A stretch of DNA of 33,955 nt from JBDKUD01 sp050943315 (lineage in GTDB: Bacteria > Bacillota > Syntrophomonadia > Syntrophomonadales > Syntrophomonadaceae): contig JBMNOY010000020.1 in assembly GCA_050943315.1 (NCBI GenBank), positions 1 through 33,955 on the forward strand. Reading direction: 5' to 3'. Below are positions 17,093 through 25,390 of this stretch, in pieces. The notes under the pieces are model-generated. The model was not told the DNA's origin and searched no databases. It was given only the letters and a program-made list of their open reading frames with translations. Both the position numbers and the translations under genes were made by a program. Position 1 is the stretch's first letter; each line of letters opens with the position of its first letter.

Positions 17093-18418
17093 CTATAAAC
17101 CTGCCCGGGCAAGCACTCTTTTTAATGCACATTCTGCCTGTTTAAGTATTTCTTCCTTATTAATAGTAGTAAATTGCCCGTTTTGATAAACAATTTGCCC
17201 ATCTACCATAGTCAGCACAACATCCTGAGAGCGAGCCTGGTACACCAATTGGCTGTAAATATTGGTTTCTTCACGGGGTGCACAGTGTATTTGGTTCAGG
17301 TCGAGAAGCACCAAATCGGCCTTCTTACCAATTTCCAGGGAGCCAATCTCTTTTTCTAATCCCATGGTTTGGGCTCCGCCCCGGGTAGCCATGTGAAAGA
17401 CCTGGTAAGCGGGAAGGGCGGTAGGACCGTGCAGCGGTTTTTGTATAAGGGAAGCCAACCTCATTTCCATAAAGGGGTCCAGATTGTTGTTGCAGGGAGC
17501 ACCATCAGCTCCCAGGGAAACGTTTATACCTGATTCCAGCATTTTGGGCACCGGGGCTATGCCCGACCCTAGTTTTAGATTACTGGAAGGGCAATGCACC
17601 ACCTGGGTATTAGTCTTGGCCAGTATATTTACTTCCTCATCATTGAGCCAAATACAATGGGCCAAAATCAGATTTTCCCCGGTCAGACCCAGCTCGTGCA
17701 GGTAGACTATATTACGCATGTGGCGTTCCTTTTCCACCAGGGATATTTCCGCCCGGTTCTCGGAGGCATGGGTATGAACTTTTACCCCGTACTGCTTTGC
17801 CAATTGACTTACTTGCTGCAACAGCTCGGGGGTACAGGAAATGACAAAGCGGGGTGCAAAAGCATAGTGCAGGCGTCCCTGGCCAGCCTGATGCCATCTC
17901 TCCAGAAGGTCCACACTTTCCTGCAGCGACCGTTCGGTATCCTCCAACAAGGCGGAAGGCACTACTTCGCCCCAATCCATCATAACCTTGCCGCTCAAGG
18001 CCCGCATGCCGGTATCAACAATGGCCTGAAAGGCAGAAGCAGTATGGCCCACAGTTTCCATATCAACAATAGCGGTAGTGCCAGAGCGGAATAGTTCAGC
18101 AATCCCCAGGCAGGCAGAAATATAAATGGATTCGTCATCAAGTGCACCTTCCAGCGGCCAGATTCGGTTTCTTAACCAGTCCAGCAATTCCAGGTCATCG
18201 GCCTGACCGCGGAAAAGGGTTTGGCAGAGATGAATATGGGGCTGAATTAGACCTGGTATCATTACCTTGCCCTGAGCCTCAATAACCTGACCAACAGGTG
18301 CTAAATCCGGCCCTATGGCCTTAATATACGAATCCTCTACCAAAAGATCACCTTTGATGATTCTTCTCTGGGCATCCATAGTAACCAGCAAGGCGTTCTT
18401 AAATAGTATAGCAGCCAC
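17093..18418 (-). CDS. Amidohydrolase of the MtaD family (methylthioadenosine / S-adenosylhomocysteine / 5'-deoxyadenosine deaminase)
   Basis: Metal-dependent deaminase of adenosine-like nucleosides. The GTG start follows GGAGGTG with 6 nt spacing; a GTG 30 bases upstream overlaps the previous stop but lacks a site, so I use the internal one (441 residues). Key residues: HIH at 61-63, HTHASE in the middle, a later AHC, HCPSSNLKLGSG, and GADGAP carrying the metal Asp. These match the MtaD/DadD branch and separate it from guanine deaminase. Which nucleoside is preferred cannot be read from sequence. A radical-SAM enzyme (scfB) elsewhere in the window would make 5'-deoxyadenosine, one possible substrate. 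It follows the DUF89 gene by 26 bases. Confidence 0.85.
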   Translation of the reverse strand: MAAILFKNALLVTMDAQRRIIKGDLLVEDSYIKAIGPDLAPVGQVIEAQGKVMIPGLIQPHIHLCQTLFRGQADDLELLDWLRNRIWPLEGALDDESIYISACLGIAELFRSGTTAIVDMETVGHTASAFQAIVDTGMRALSGKVMMDWGEVVPSALLEDTERSLQESVDLLERWHQAGQGRLHYAFAPRFVISCTPELLQQVSQLAKQYGVKVHTHASENRAEISLVEKERHMRNIVYLHELGLTGENLILAHCIWLNDEEVNILAKTNTQVVHCPSSNLKLGSGIAPVPKMLESGINVSLGADGAPCNNNLDPFMEMRLASLIQKPLHGPTALPAYQVFHMATRGGAQTMGLEKEIGSLEIGKKADLVLLDLNQIHCAPREETNIYSQLVYQARSQDVVLTMVDGQIVYQNGQFTTINKEEILKQAECALKRVLARAGL

Positions 18419-18444
18419 TACCTTCACCTCCGGTATAGATGCAA

Positions 18445-19305
18445 TCACCGGTTTTTCTTAATCACAATATCTCCAATTTGGCAGTTCAAATCCCGGGCAA
18501 TGACCGGACATTTGGCTTTTAGCAAAAAGAATATATCTTTATCCCGGACGTCACTAAGGGTTTCATAATTCCCCTGTCCTTTGGAAATAACTACATCTGC
18601 CTGCTCATATTCCCGTAAAAATTCCGGCGAACATAATTTCAGGATAGTCCCCGGGGCACCATTGCCATTATCAATAACCCGAACCAGTTGTGTCATTCCT
18701 ACTGATTCAGCATCTTCCCGGGTAACATCATTAATAACTGGTTCACCTTTGACTACATAGGTTATTTTATGCTGCGGCATTTGTTTTATTAGTAGTTTGT
18801 CGAAGACTATTTCGCCGGAATTATCCCCCAGGTACAAAATTTTGCCGGCCTGGTTAACGGCTTGTTGTAAGTCGGTGCTGGTATTAAATAATATCGGCCG
18901 CTCCAGAGCATCTTTAATCGATGCTTTAACCTGTTCGGGAGGTATCTGGGTAGAGATAGAGCAGTCAATTACGTTTCCGGCAATGGCAATGCGTACTGCC
19001 GTATCAAAAGGTTTTTTTGACTCTTCTATTATATTCGCCAGGCTGTCATATATACGCAGAGCCGAGCTATTGAACCTATCCTTTAGTTTCCGGTAGGGAT
19101 CTTCGCAGTTTAACATATTTCTAAGCTGCCGGTTAATTATTGCGAACATATATGGTGATGATTCATTAAAGTCGACTGAAGCCGCTGTTTCTGCCAGTAC
19201 CATACGCATAACCCGTTCATGAACAGCGAGATCATCAGTCACCAGGCGCATCGCTTCCAGAGCCTGTCTTATCATACAGGGAACACAATCGTAATAAGCT
19301 TTCAC
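18445..19305 (-). CDS. DUF89 (ARMT1-like) metal-dependent phosphatase-type protein
   Basis: A 286-residue member of the DUF89 family, whose studied members are metal-dependent phosphatases thought to remove damaged phosphometabolites. The N-terminal YYDCVPC places two cysteines at 7 and 10, as in the short prokaryotic subfamily. The active-site pattern is present: AGNVIDCS at 109-116, LGDNSGEIVFDK at 159-170 with Asp161 and Asn162, and later ISKGQGNYE. No signal peptide. A GAGG site lies 9 nt before the ATG. It starts 18 bases after the glnS stop and is followed by a nucleoside deaminase gene, which hints at nucleotide or nucleoside repair or salvage (inference). Confidence 0.88.
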   Translation of the reverse strand: MKAYYDCVPCMIRQALEAMRLVTDDLAVHERVMRMVLAETAASVDFNESSPYMFAIINRQLRNMLNCEDPYRKLKDRFNSSALRIYDSLANIIEESKKPFDTAVRIAIAGNVIDCSISTQIPPEQVKASIKDALERPILFNTSTDLQQAVNQAGKILYLGDNSGEIVFDKLLIKQMPQHKITYVVKGEPVINDVTREDAESVGMTQLVRVIDNGNGAPGTILKLCSPEFLREYEQADVVISKGQGNYETLSDVRDKDIFFLLKAKCPVIARDLNCQIGDIVIKKNR

Positions 19306-19323
19306 TGTTTGAGGCTCCTTTTA

Positions 19324-21069
19324 CTACTTTTTTTGAATCTTGGCCCAGGTATCCCGCAAGGAAACAATACGATTAAAAATCAAGTTTCCTGGTGAAGAAT
19401 CCTTATCAACACAGAAATAACCTTGCCGCAAAAACTGGTACCGGCTGCCAGGGAGAGCCTCAGTCAGACTGGGTTCGACCATACAGGAGGTCAATCTTTC
19501 CAGTGAATGGGGATTCAAGTAGTCCTTATAATCAGTTCCTTCCTGCTCTTCATCAGGGTTTTCTACCAGAAACAGGTGGTCATATAAACGCACTTCAGCA
19601 GGTACCGCATGACGAGCTGAAACCCAGTGGGAGGTACCCTTGACTTTACGACCGGCTGTTGCTCCACCTGTTTTGGATTCCGGATCATAAGTGCAATGCA
19701 GTTCAACTACTTCACCCTGCTCATTCTTTATCACCTGTTCACACTTTATTATGTAGGCATGCTTAAGCCGTATTTCTTTACCTGGCGAAAGCCGGAAGAA
19801 TTTTTTCGGAGGATTCTCCATAAAATCCTCCTGTTCAATATAAATCTCCCGGCCAAACGGTATCTTTCTCCATCCGCCCTGAGGGTCTTCGGGATTATTC
19901 TCAGCATCCAGCCATTCCACCTGCTCTGGCGGGTAGTTATCCAGAATAACTTTTAGTGGACGCAGCACAGCCATGACCCGCGGAGCGCGAAGATTCAAAT
20001 CTTCGCGTACACAGTGCTCCAAGAGGGCAATATCGACCACACTGTCCCGCTTGGCAACTCCGATACGATCACAGAAATCGCGAATCGATTCGGGAGTATA
20101 GCCCCTCCTCCTTAAACCGGAAATGGTAGGCATGCGGGGGTCATCCCATCCATCAACATAGCCCTGTTCCACCAGTTCCCGCAGCTTACGTTTGCTCATT
20201 ACTGTGTAGTTGAGATTCAGGCGGGCAAACTCAATCTGCTGCGGACGGCTGGTAGCCTCGGCAGAGTAATCAACATTATCTAAGACCCAATCGTAGAGGG
20301 GGCGGTGGTCTGCAAATTCCAGGGTACAAACAGAATGGGTTATATTTTCCAACGCATCTGAGAGCGGATGAGCATAATCATACATAGGATAAATGCACCA
20401 TTTATCACCGGTACGATGATGTGTTGCCCGAAGTATTCGGTAAAGCACCGGGTCACGCATATTCATGTTGGGAGATGCCATGTCAATTTTAGCCCGAAGA
20501 ACCCTTGACCCGTCAGGAAACTCGCCTGCCCGCATCCGTTCAAACAGGTCCAGGTTTTCTTCTACGGAACGGTTGCGGTAGGGGCTTTCCTTGCCTGGTT
20601 CAGTCAGCGTTCCCCGGTACTCTTTAATTTCCTGGGCACTTAAATCACATACATAAGCCTTGCCCTTTTTTATTAACTGGACAGCATATTCATAAAGTTG
20701 TTCGAAATACTGGGAAGCATAAAACATGCGCCCGTCCCAGTCAAAACCCAGCCAGCGAACATCGTTCTGGATTGATTCCACATATTCAACTTCCTCTTTA
20801 CTGGGATTGGTATCATCAAAACGCAAATTGCATAACCCCTGGTTAGCATTAGCCAGGCCGAAATTAAGGCATATCGACTTAGCATGTCCTATATGCAGAT
20901 AGCCGTTGGGCTCAGGTGGAAAGCGAGTATGCACCTTCCCCTGGTTTTTCCCTGTTTGAATATCATTGGTAATAATATCCTGCACAAAATTACCAGGGCG
21001 TACCTGTTCGTCATTAATTATTTCTATTCGCTCTTCACTTTTCTCCTGCCGGGTAGCGGGCGTTGTCAT
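19324..21069 (-). CDS. glnS: Glutaminyl-tRNA synthetase
   Basis: Charges tRNA-Gln directly with glutamine. At 581 residues it has full length: the class I HIGH motif reads HIGH at 59-62 within PPEPNGYLHIGHAKS, the KMSKS loop reads VMSKRK at about 290-295, and the GlnRS-type C-terminal beta-barrel domain follows, with ADHRPLYDWVLDN confirming GlnRS rather than GluRS. The ATG has an AGGAGG site about 10 nt upstream. A TATAAT on minus at 21141-21136 is a possible -10 box. No T-box leader is visible upstream. Most Firmicutes instead use GluRS plus the GatCAB amidotransferase, so its presence suggests acquisition by transfer at some point (inference). It heads the likely operon with DUF89 and the deaminase. 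Confidence 0.96.
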   Translation of the reverse strand: MTTPATRQEKSEERIEIINDEQVRPGNFVQDIITNDIQTGKNQGKVHTRFPPEPNGYLHIGHAKSICLNFGLANANQGLCNLRFDDTNPSKEEVEYVESIQNDVRWLGFDWDGRMFYASQYFEQLYEYAVQLIKKGKAYVCDLSAQEIKEYRGTLTEPGKESPYRNRSVEENLDLFERMRAGEFPDGSRVLRAKIDMASPNMNMRDPVLYRILRATHHRTGDKWCIYPMYDYAHPLSDALENITHSVCTLEFADHRPLYDWVLDNVDYSAEATSRPQQIEFARLNLNYTVMSKRKLRELVEQGYVDGWDDPRMPTISGLRRRGYTPESIRDFCDRIGVAKRDSVVDIALLEHCVREDLNLRAPRVMAVLRPLKVILDNYPPEQVEWLDAENNPEDPQGGWRKIPFGREIYIEQEDFMENPPKKFFRLSPGKEIRLKHAYIIKCEQVIKNEQGEVVELHCTYDPESKTGGATAGRKVKGTSHWVSARHAVPAEVRLYDHLFLVENPDEEQEGTDYKDYLNPHSLERLTSCMVEPSLTEALPGSRYQFLRQGYFCVDKDSSPGNLIFNRIVSLRDTWAKIQKK

Positions 21070-21182
21070 CGTTCTCTTTTCCTCCTTTAACTCGAGCTGA
21101 CCTTTATCCTAATACATATCAATTATTATCCTTATATTATAACCCTTTACCATGTTATTTCTACCACCAGGTAGAGCTTGCA

Positions 21183-21887
21183 TCAGCGTTTAATTTCTAT
21201 TCCTCCCAAAACACAGGTGCAGTCCAAATGTAATATCCTGGCAGCCGTCTGCAGATCACCGGCTTTAAGGCTGGTATTTCCGACTATCCCACCCATTTCC
21301 TTCCCCAATAGATCAACCCCGCCCAGTACTGATGTAGCCTTACAGGTCACCGTTACATCCTCGGGTACTGTAAGTGTAATACCACCCATGACGGCAGTTA
21401 GATCAAGTGATATTTCCTTTTCCTTAAAAGTGGCATTACGCAAGTCAAGTTCCACCGCCCCCAAAACCGCCGTATATTCTCCGCTTTCCAGTTCCCAGCC
21501 ATCCTTGTTTTTCTCTACTGCACCCATTATAGCCAGGTGTCCGGAATTATGGCGACCGGTTTTACTTAATAAACTTACCCCGATTAAAATTAGTATAGCC
21601 GGCCATAAGATGCGCCAGAGAAAAGCCATATCAATAGTGAAAAAGCCGGCATTGCGGCCAAGATACATTACCCCCAAAACAAATAGAATACCGCCGGCTA
21701 CCATCCCTACCAAACCGCGCCGGTTAACCATAAAAATAATACCCACCATAGCCAGCAAAAACGGCCACGCAAGGCTAACCAGGTATGTAAAACTAACCCT
21801 GATAATACCAAAATTATTGAGCAGAGCTATAATTCCAGCCGCAATAATCACTAACCCGGTTAAATAGCGTCCATTTGATCCGGACAT
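21183..21887 (-). CDS. LiaF-like membrane protein with C-terminal beta domain
   Basis: Probable envelope-stress related membrane protein of 234 residues. The ATG after GGGGTGA was preferred over a GTG 9 bases upstream. Hydrophobic segments lie at about 8-24, 35-55, 60-76 and 88-107, forming the LiaI/LiaF-type transmembrane part. The C-terminal half (about 117-234) is the cell-wall-active antibiotic response (LiaF C-terminal / DUF2154-like) domain, seen as repeated strands such as LTAVMGGITLTVP, SVLGGVDLLG and CVLGGIEIKR. In Bacillus, LiaF inhibits the LiaRS two-component system; no such kinase is next to it here. It diverges from the pspC gene with about 215 bases between starts. Confidence 0.85.
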   Translation of the reverse strand: MSGSNGRYLTGLVIIAAGIIALLNNFGIIRVSFTYLVSLAWPFLLAMVGIIFMVNRRGLVGMVAGGILFVLGVMYLGRNAGFFTIDMAFLWRILWPAILILIGVSLLSKTGRHNSGHLAIMGAVEKNKDGWELESGEYTAVLGAVELDLRNATFKEKEISLDLTAVMGGITLTVPEDVTVTCKATSVLGGVDLLGKEMGGIVGNTSLKAGDLQTAARILHLDCTCVLGGIEIKR

Positions 21888-22030
21888 CAAAATCACCCCT
21901 TAGTATATTATTTAAATCTGGTTAGAAATAATATCTCCATTATAAATTAGTCTAGCCATTACCGTCTGTGATTTTCTAAAAATCACATTAATTAGGGGTA
22001 TTACATACAATTATTACAAGCCTATTGCCG

Positions 22031-22049
22031 ACTCCCGGATATTGGGAGT
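22031..22049. promoter_or_regulatory. Dyad in the divergent LiaF-like / pspC intergenic region
   Basis: ACTCCC and GGGAGT form a perfect 6-bp inverted repeat with a 7-nt spacer. It lies about 33 bases before a TATAAT at 22082-22087 and just before TGAAAC at 22054-22059, which resembles an ECF sigma -35 box. No T-run follows, so an operator is more likely than a terminator. The binding protein is unknown. Confidence 0.35.
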
Positions 22050-22103
22050 AGAATGAAACCATAAAAGTCTTAAAGGCTTATTATAATTAACGGAGGCTAT
22101 GAT

Positions 22104-22514
22104 GTGAAACAATTACGCAGAAGCCGAAAAAATGCCATGATTGCCGGGGTAGCGGCAGGATTGGCAGAATACGCCGATGTTGATGTTATCCTGGTCAGGT
22201 TAATCTGGGTTTTGTTATTCTTTGCCGGAGGAGCCGGTTTTTTCATTTATCTGCTCTGTTGGCTTATGATCCCGGAAAATAACGATGAATACGAAGGATT
22301 TTCTGCCACTCAACAGCCCAGTACTCAGGAGGAAGCATCGCCCCAGCCGCATGGGGGCCGCCGCAACCTGGGACTAATATTGGTAGGAATAGGTTTGTTT
22401 TTTTTGGTTAAAAACATCCTTCCCTGGTATCTTTGGCATAAGACCTGGCCATTATTATTGGTGATACTGGGTTTGTATATCCTGTTTAGCAACAGGAAAG
22501 GGGACCAATTATGA
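22104..22514 (+). CDS. PspC-domain membrane protein
   Basis: A 136-residue membrane protein with an N-terminal PspC domain (about 2-60): a basic start, AGVAAGLAEY, then a long hydrophobic stretch at 31-56 ending WLMIP. Two further membrane segments at about 88-103 and 114-129 resemble the DUF5668-like hairpin also present in its two neighbours. PspC proteins take part in membrane-stress sensing. The GTG start follows CGGAGG. Its stop overlaps the next start (ATGA), so the two genes are translationally coupled. The linker at 60-85 is polar and Gln/Pro-rich. Confidence 0.9.
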   Translation: MKQLRRSRKNAMIAGVAAGLAEYADVDVILVRLIWVLLFFAGGAGFFIYLLCWLMIPENNDEYEGFSATQQPSTQEEASPQPHGGRRNLGLILVGIGLFFLVKNILPWYLWHKTWPLLLVILGLYILFSNRKGDQL

Positions 22515-23422
22515 GATTAGGTACCTTTTTCACCGGCCTGCTGCTGATTTTGGCCGGAGTAGTATTGTTTTTGATTAATTGTGGTTATGGTTCCTGGACC
22601 GTCCTATATGAACTCTCTAAATGGTGGCCGCTAATTCTAATCGTTATCGGCCTGAGTATGTTCGGCGGGGGTAAAATACCTTACTGGCTAGCCTGCCTGC
22701 TTATTATTTTATCAGTAGGAGCAGTTGGCTTTTTCACTATCCAGGCGGGTAATGGCAGTTATCGCGGCAGCACCGAGTCTGCTCTCAGCTTGACTCGCCA
22801 GCAATATCCTTTTGTCAACAGGTGCCATTTGGATATCGATTACCTGGGGGGCAGTTTGTCGGTAAAACCAGGCGGGAACGATTTGTTAAAGGCAGATTTC
22901 GGTCAGAAGCCAATAGTAAACCACCTAACCAGGGGTAGGGACACCCTGCGAGTCAATTTAAGCCAACCTGACTATTCCTGGCTGCCGCGCTTCAATGCCA
23001 GCAACCGCTGGCAGCTCTGGCTGTCTCCTGAGTTAGCCTGGATTCTAGATATAGAAGCTGCTGCCCTAAACGGCCATATCGACCTTAGCGGGATTCCATT
23101 AACCCAGCTTGATTTGAATATGGGGGCTGGTGATATGGACTTAATTCTGGGCTATAACGGAACCAGGAGCAACGTTAAAATAGAAGCCGGGGCTGGTGAC
23201 CTGAACCTGCATTTTCCTCAGGAAACCGGAGTAAGCATTACCTGGGATGGAGCCCTGACCTCTAATAACCTTGATAAACTCGGCTGGTATAAAACTGGTA
23301 ACCGCTACACCTCCCCTAATTACCAGCAGGCCACAGCAAAAATAGACTGCGAAATTGAACTTTCCGCAGGGGATCTGGATGTAAGCATTGAACCAGTTGA
23401 CCAACCTACTGTCACCACCTGA
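22511..23422 (+). CDS. Membrane-anchored beta-domain protein (DUF5668 plus DUF4097-like)
   Basis: A 303-residue protein coupled by a 4-base overlap to pspC. Three hydrophobic segments (about 5-23, 37-51, 56-77) form the membrane part. The remaining 220 residues, probably outside the cell, are a repetitive beta structure with motifs such as LNMGAGDMDL, IEAGAGDLNL and LSAGDLDV, typical of DUF4097 / toastrack-like adhesin domains. In other Firmicutes these domains occur with PspC and LiaF proteins in envelope-stress loci. It converges with rlmH, with about 28 bases between stops and no clear terminator. Confidence 0.85.
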   Translation: MRLGTFFTGLLLILAGVVLFLINCGYGSWTVLYELSKWWPLILIVIGLSMFGGGKIPYWLACLLIILSVGAVGFFTIQAGNGSYRGSTESALSLTRQQYPFVNRCHLDIDYLGGSLSVKPGGNDLLKADFGQKPIVNHLTRGRDTLRVNLSQPDYSWLPRFNASNRWQLWLSPELAWILDIEAAALNGHIDLSGIPLTQLDLNMGAGDMDLILGYNGTRSNVKIEAGAGDLNLHFPQETGVSITWDGALTSNNLDKLGWYKTGNRYTSPNYQQATAKIDCEIELSAGDLDVSIEPVDQPTVTT

Positions 23423-23450
23423 TCTTAAGCGATTAGTCATATTGCACCTT

Positions 23451-23930
23451 CTACTTATGGTAAGGTTCACCTTTCAGGATTTTAAAACCGCGGTATAGTT
23501 GTTCACTCAGTATCAGTACGGCCATATGGTGGGGAAAGGTAAGCCGGGAAAAGGATATTAACTGGTCAGCTTTCTGCTTCACTTGTGCAGATAAACCGTA
23601 TGATGCTCCAATAATAAAATTAACCCGGGCTTTTCCGGACATATTCCAGTGCTCTATACAACCAGCCAATTCCTCTGAGCTGAGTTGTTTACCTTTAATG
23701 TCCATAGCTATAGACAAGTCATTGTCATTTATCAGTGCTAATATTTTAGCCCCTTCCTTGTCCAGTACCTTTTCGATCTCTTTTGCCCCGGCATGGGGAC
23801 TTAATTTCTCCTCCAGGCTATCTATCATTTCTATTTGCACATAAGGGCGCAGTCGTTTTAGATACTCATTTATTCCCCGAAGATAGAAATCGTCTTTTAT
23901 TTTCCCTACGGATATAATCCGGTATTTCAT
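23451..23930 (-). CDS. rlmH: 23S rRNA pseudouridine-1915 N3-methyltransferase RlmH
   Basis: Methylates pseudouridine 1915 in helix 69 of 23S rRNA on assembled 70S ribosomes, using SAM; a SPOUT-class enzyme. The 159-residue length is exactly typical. The SAM-binding loop reads IIGASYGLS at 106-114 and the C-terminus has the signature LSEQLYRGFKILKGEPYHK. The ATG follows GGGGAG. It is downstream of the HtrA protease and a tiny ORF, separated from them by a good terminator, an arrangement common in Firmicutes near the HtrA locus. Confidence 0.97.
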   Translation of the reverse strand: MKYRIISVGKIKDDFYLRGINEYLKRLRPYVQIEMIDSLEEKLSPHAGAKEIEKVLDKEGAKILALINDNDLSIAMDIKGKQLSSEELAGCIEHWNMSGKARVNFIIGASYGLSAQVKQKADQLISFSRLTFPHHMAVLILSEQLYRGFKILKGEPYHK

Positions 23931-23980
23931 TTATAAACTCCCCTGTTTTAGTTTATTTCTAATCATATACCTTATTTACC

Positions 23981-24021
23981 CGCAATAAAAATAATAGGCG
24001 GACATTTATCCACCTATTACT
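23981..24021 (-). terminator. Rho-independent terminator after the HtrA / small-ORF unit
   Basis: Read on minus, AATAGGTGGA and TCCGCCTATT form a 10-bp stem with one G-T pair and a 6-nt loop, followed by ATTTTTATT. It ends the unit containing the HtrA protease and small lysine-rich ORF, before rlmH. Confidence 0.85.
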
Positions 24022-24044
24022 GCAAGGGTAAATCACCTAAAATA

Positions 24045-24164
24045 TTATTTTTTTAGTTTTTTACTAACTTCATCGGAAACCGGCATTTGGTTCCCCTTCT
24101 CCATAATATCATCTTCCATAGGAGACTTCTTGCCTTTTTTGCCAGATTTTTGCCGTGCTGCCAC
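24045..24164 (-). CDS. Small lysine-rich protein, hypothetical
   Basis: A 39-codon ORF starting at GTG, preceded by GGGGGTGA at 5 nt, which is a strong ribosome site. The product is basic at both ends (RQKSGKKGKK and SKKLKK) with an acidic, Met-rich centre (PMEDDIMEKGNQMP). No hydrophobic segment. It sits 28 bases downstream of the HtrA stop and is followed directly by a terminator, so it is probably cotranscribed with the protease. It has a mild likeness to the size and charge of small spore proteins but lacks their sequence signatures. Function unknown. Confidence 0.6.
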   Translation of the reverse strand: MAARQKSGKKGKKSPMEDDIMEKGNQMPVSDEVSKKLKK

Positions 24165-24192
24165 GCTATTCACCCCCTTTTTTCAGGGTAAG

Positions 24193-25275
24193 TTATTCCT
24201 GAACCAATTCTACATCTATGGTTAGTTGCCTGGTTCTATCCCCTTGCAAACTTGATGCTCTCACTACACTTAACTTTATCTTTTGCCCCGCCTTGCGGGT
24301 AAATATTTGTTCCTGGAGCTCCTGCCCCGTCTGAACCCGGGTTCCGCTTACAGCAGTAATAATGTCGTATTTTTTTAAACCGGCCCGGTCCGCTGGTCCC
24401 CCGGCGATAGGTTCCACTACTACTCCGTGCTTAACTGGGAAATTATAATAGCGAGCTTCGTTCTGGCTTATCTCACCAAGTATTTTTATACCTATAAGTG
24501 GGCGCAATACCCGGCCGTGTTTCATAATGTCATCTACTACTTTTTTCACCTGATTGGAGGGTATTGAAAAGCCCATACCTTCAAAACCAGGTACGGAAAT
24601 TTTTATAGTGTTTATTCCTATTACCTGACCATTAAGATCAACCAGGGCTCCGCCGGAATTACCCGGATTAATGGCGGCATCTGTTTGTATAAGGCGAAAG
24701 ACAAAGCCCTCATCAGTAGTTATCAGGCGATTAAGCCCGCTGACTACACCAGCGGTAACTGACCGGGCAAACCTTAATCCCAGCGGGTTGCCTATGGCTA
24801 CCACCTCTTCCCCAACTTCCAGTTGATCAGAATTGCCAAATTGTACTGGGGTGAGATCGGTCTTGGGCTCAACCTTGATTACTGCCAGGTCGGTTCTTTG
24901 GTCGGTACCCTTAATCGTCCCTTTAAGCTCTTGGCCATTAGCGAGGGTAACGATAATACGGTCAGCTCCCGCAACTACATGGTTATTAGTTACGATATAG
25001 CCGTTTTTATTGATGATAACCCCTGAGCCGGTAGTTTCAGTATCCCGCTGATTGAACATATCGCCGCTGTTAGTCAAGCTGGTAATACCTACTATAGAAG
25101 GACTAACCCGTTTAGCCACATCGCTTACTGAACCGGCGGCCTGTACGGCTGCTGGTTCCTCTCTTACCATGGGTTTACTGGGAGCAAATCCGGAGCTAAA
25201 CCAGGTCAGTAAAGCCAGCCCCAAAGAAAAAAAGAACAAAAAATATGTTCCACCCCTGATCAGCCTTCTGTTCAC
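24193..25275 (-). CDS. HtrA/DegP-type S1C serine protease with PDZ domain
   Basis: Envelope quality-control protease that degrades misfolded exported proteins. The 360-residue protein has an N-terminal membrane anchor (about 8-25), a trypsin-like domain with triad His99 (VTNNHV), Asp129 (TDLAV) and Ser207 (GNSGGA), and one C-terminal PDZ domain (about 258-350, including GGPADRAGLKKYDII). It starts at GTG after AGGGGGA. It lies downstream of murA but beyond a terminator, so it likely has its own promoter. The Bacillus HtrA paralogues share this design; a specific symbol is not justified. Confidence 0.95.
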   Translation of the reverse strand: MNRRLIRGGTYFLFFFSLGLALLTWFSSGFAPSKPMVREEPAAVQAAGSVSDVAKRVSPSIVGITSLTNSGDMFNQRDTETTGSGVIINKNGYIVTNNHVVAGADRIIVTLANGQELKGTIKGTDQRTDLAVIKVEPKTDLTPVQFGNSDQLEVGEEVVAIGNPLGLRFARSVTAGVVSGLNRLITTDEGFVFRLIQTDAAINPGNSGGALVDLNGQVIGINTIKISVPGFEGMGFSIPSNQVKKVVDDIMKHGRVLRPLIGIKILGEISQNEARYYNFPVKHGVVVEPIAGGPADRAGLKKYDIITAVSGTRVQTGQELQEQIFTRKAGQKIKLSVVRASSLQGDRTRQLTIDVELVQE

Positions 25276-25331
25276 AATATTCCCCCTATTTATTTTCTGT
25301 CATTATTGTTTGCGCCCGCCTGGGTTTTTAA

Positions 25332-25366
25332 CCAGAAAACAAAATAGGAGGCGGATGCCTCCTATT
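25332..25366 (-). terminator. Rho-independent terminator after murA
   Basis: Read on minus, AATAGGAGGC and GCCTCCTATT form a perfect 10-bp stem with a 4-nt loop ATCC, followed by TTGTTTT. It lies 25 bases after the murA stop and ends the peptidase-MA / murA unit. Confidence 0.9.
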
Positions 25367-25390
25367 GCTGGTATTTCCCTGTCTATCTGA

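Noticed and set aside
21070..21182. T-box leader ahead of glnS
   Set aside because: The region is too short and lacks the conserved T-box sequence and a terminator hairpin.
24045..24164. Small acid-soluble spore protein
   Set aside because: Size and lysines fit loosely, but none of the known SASP family signatures are present.
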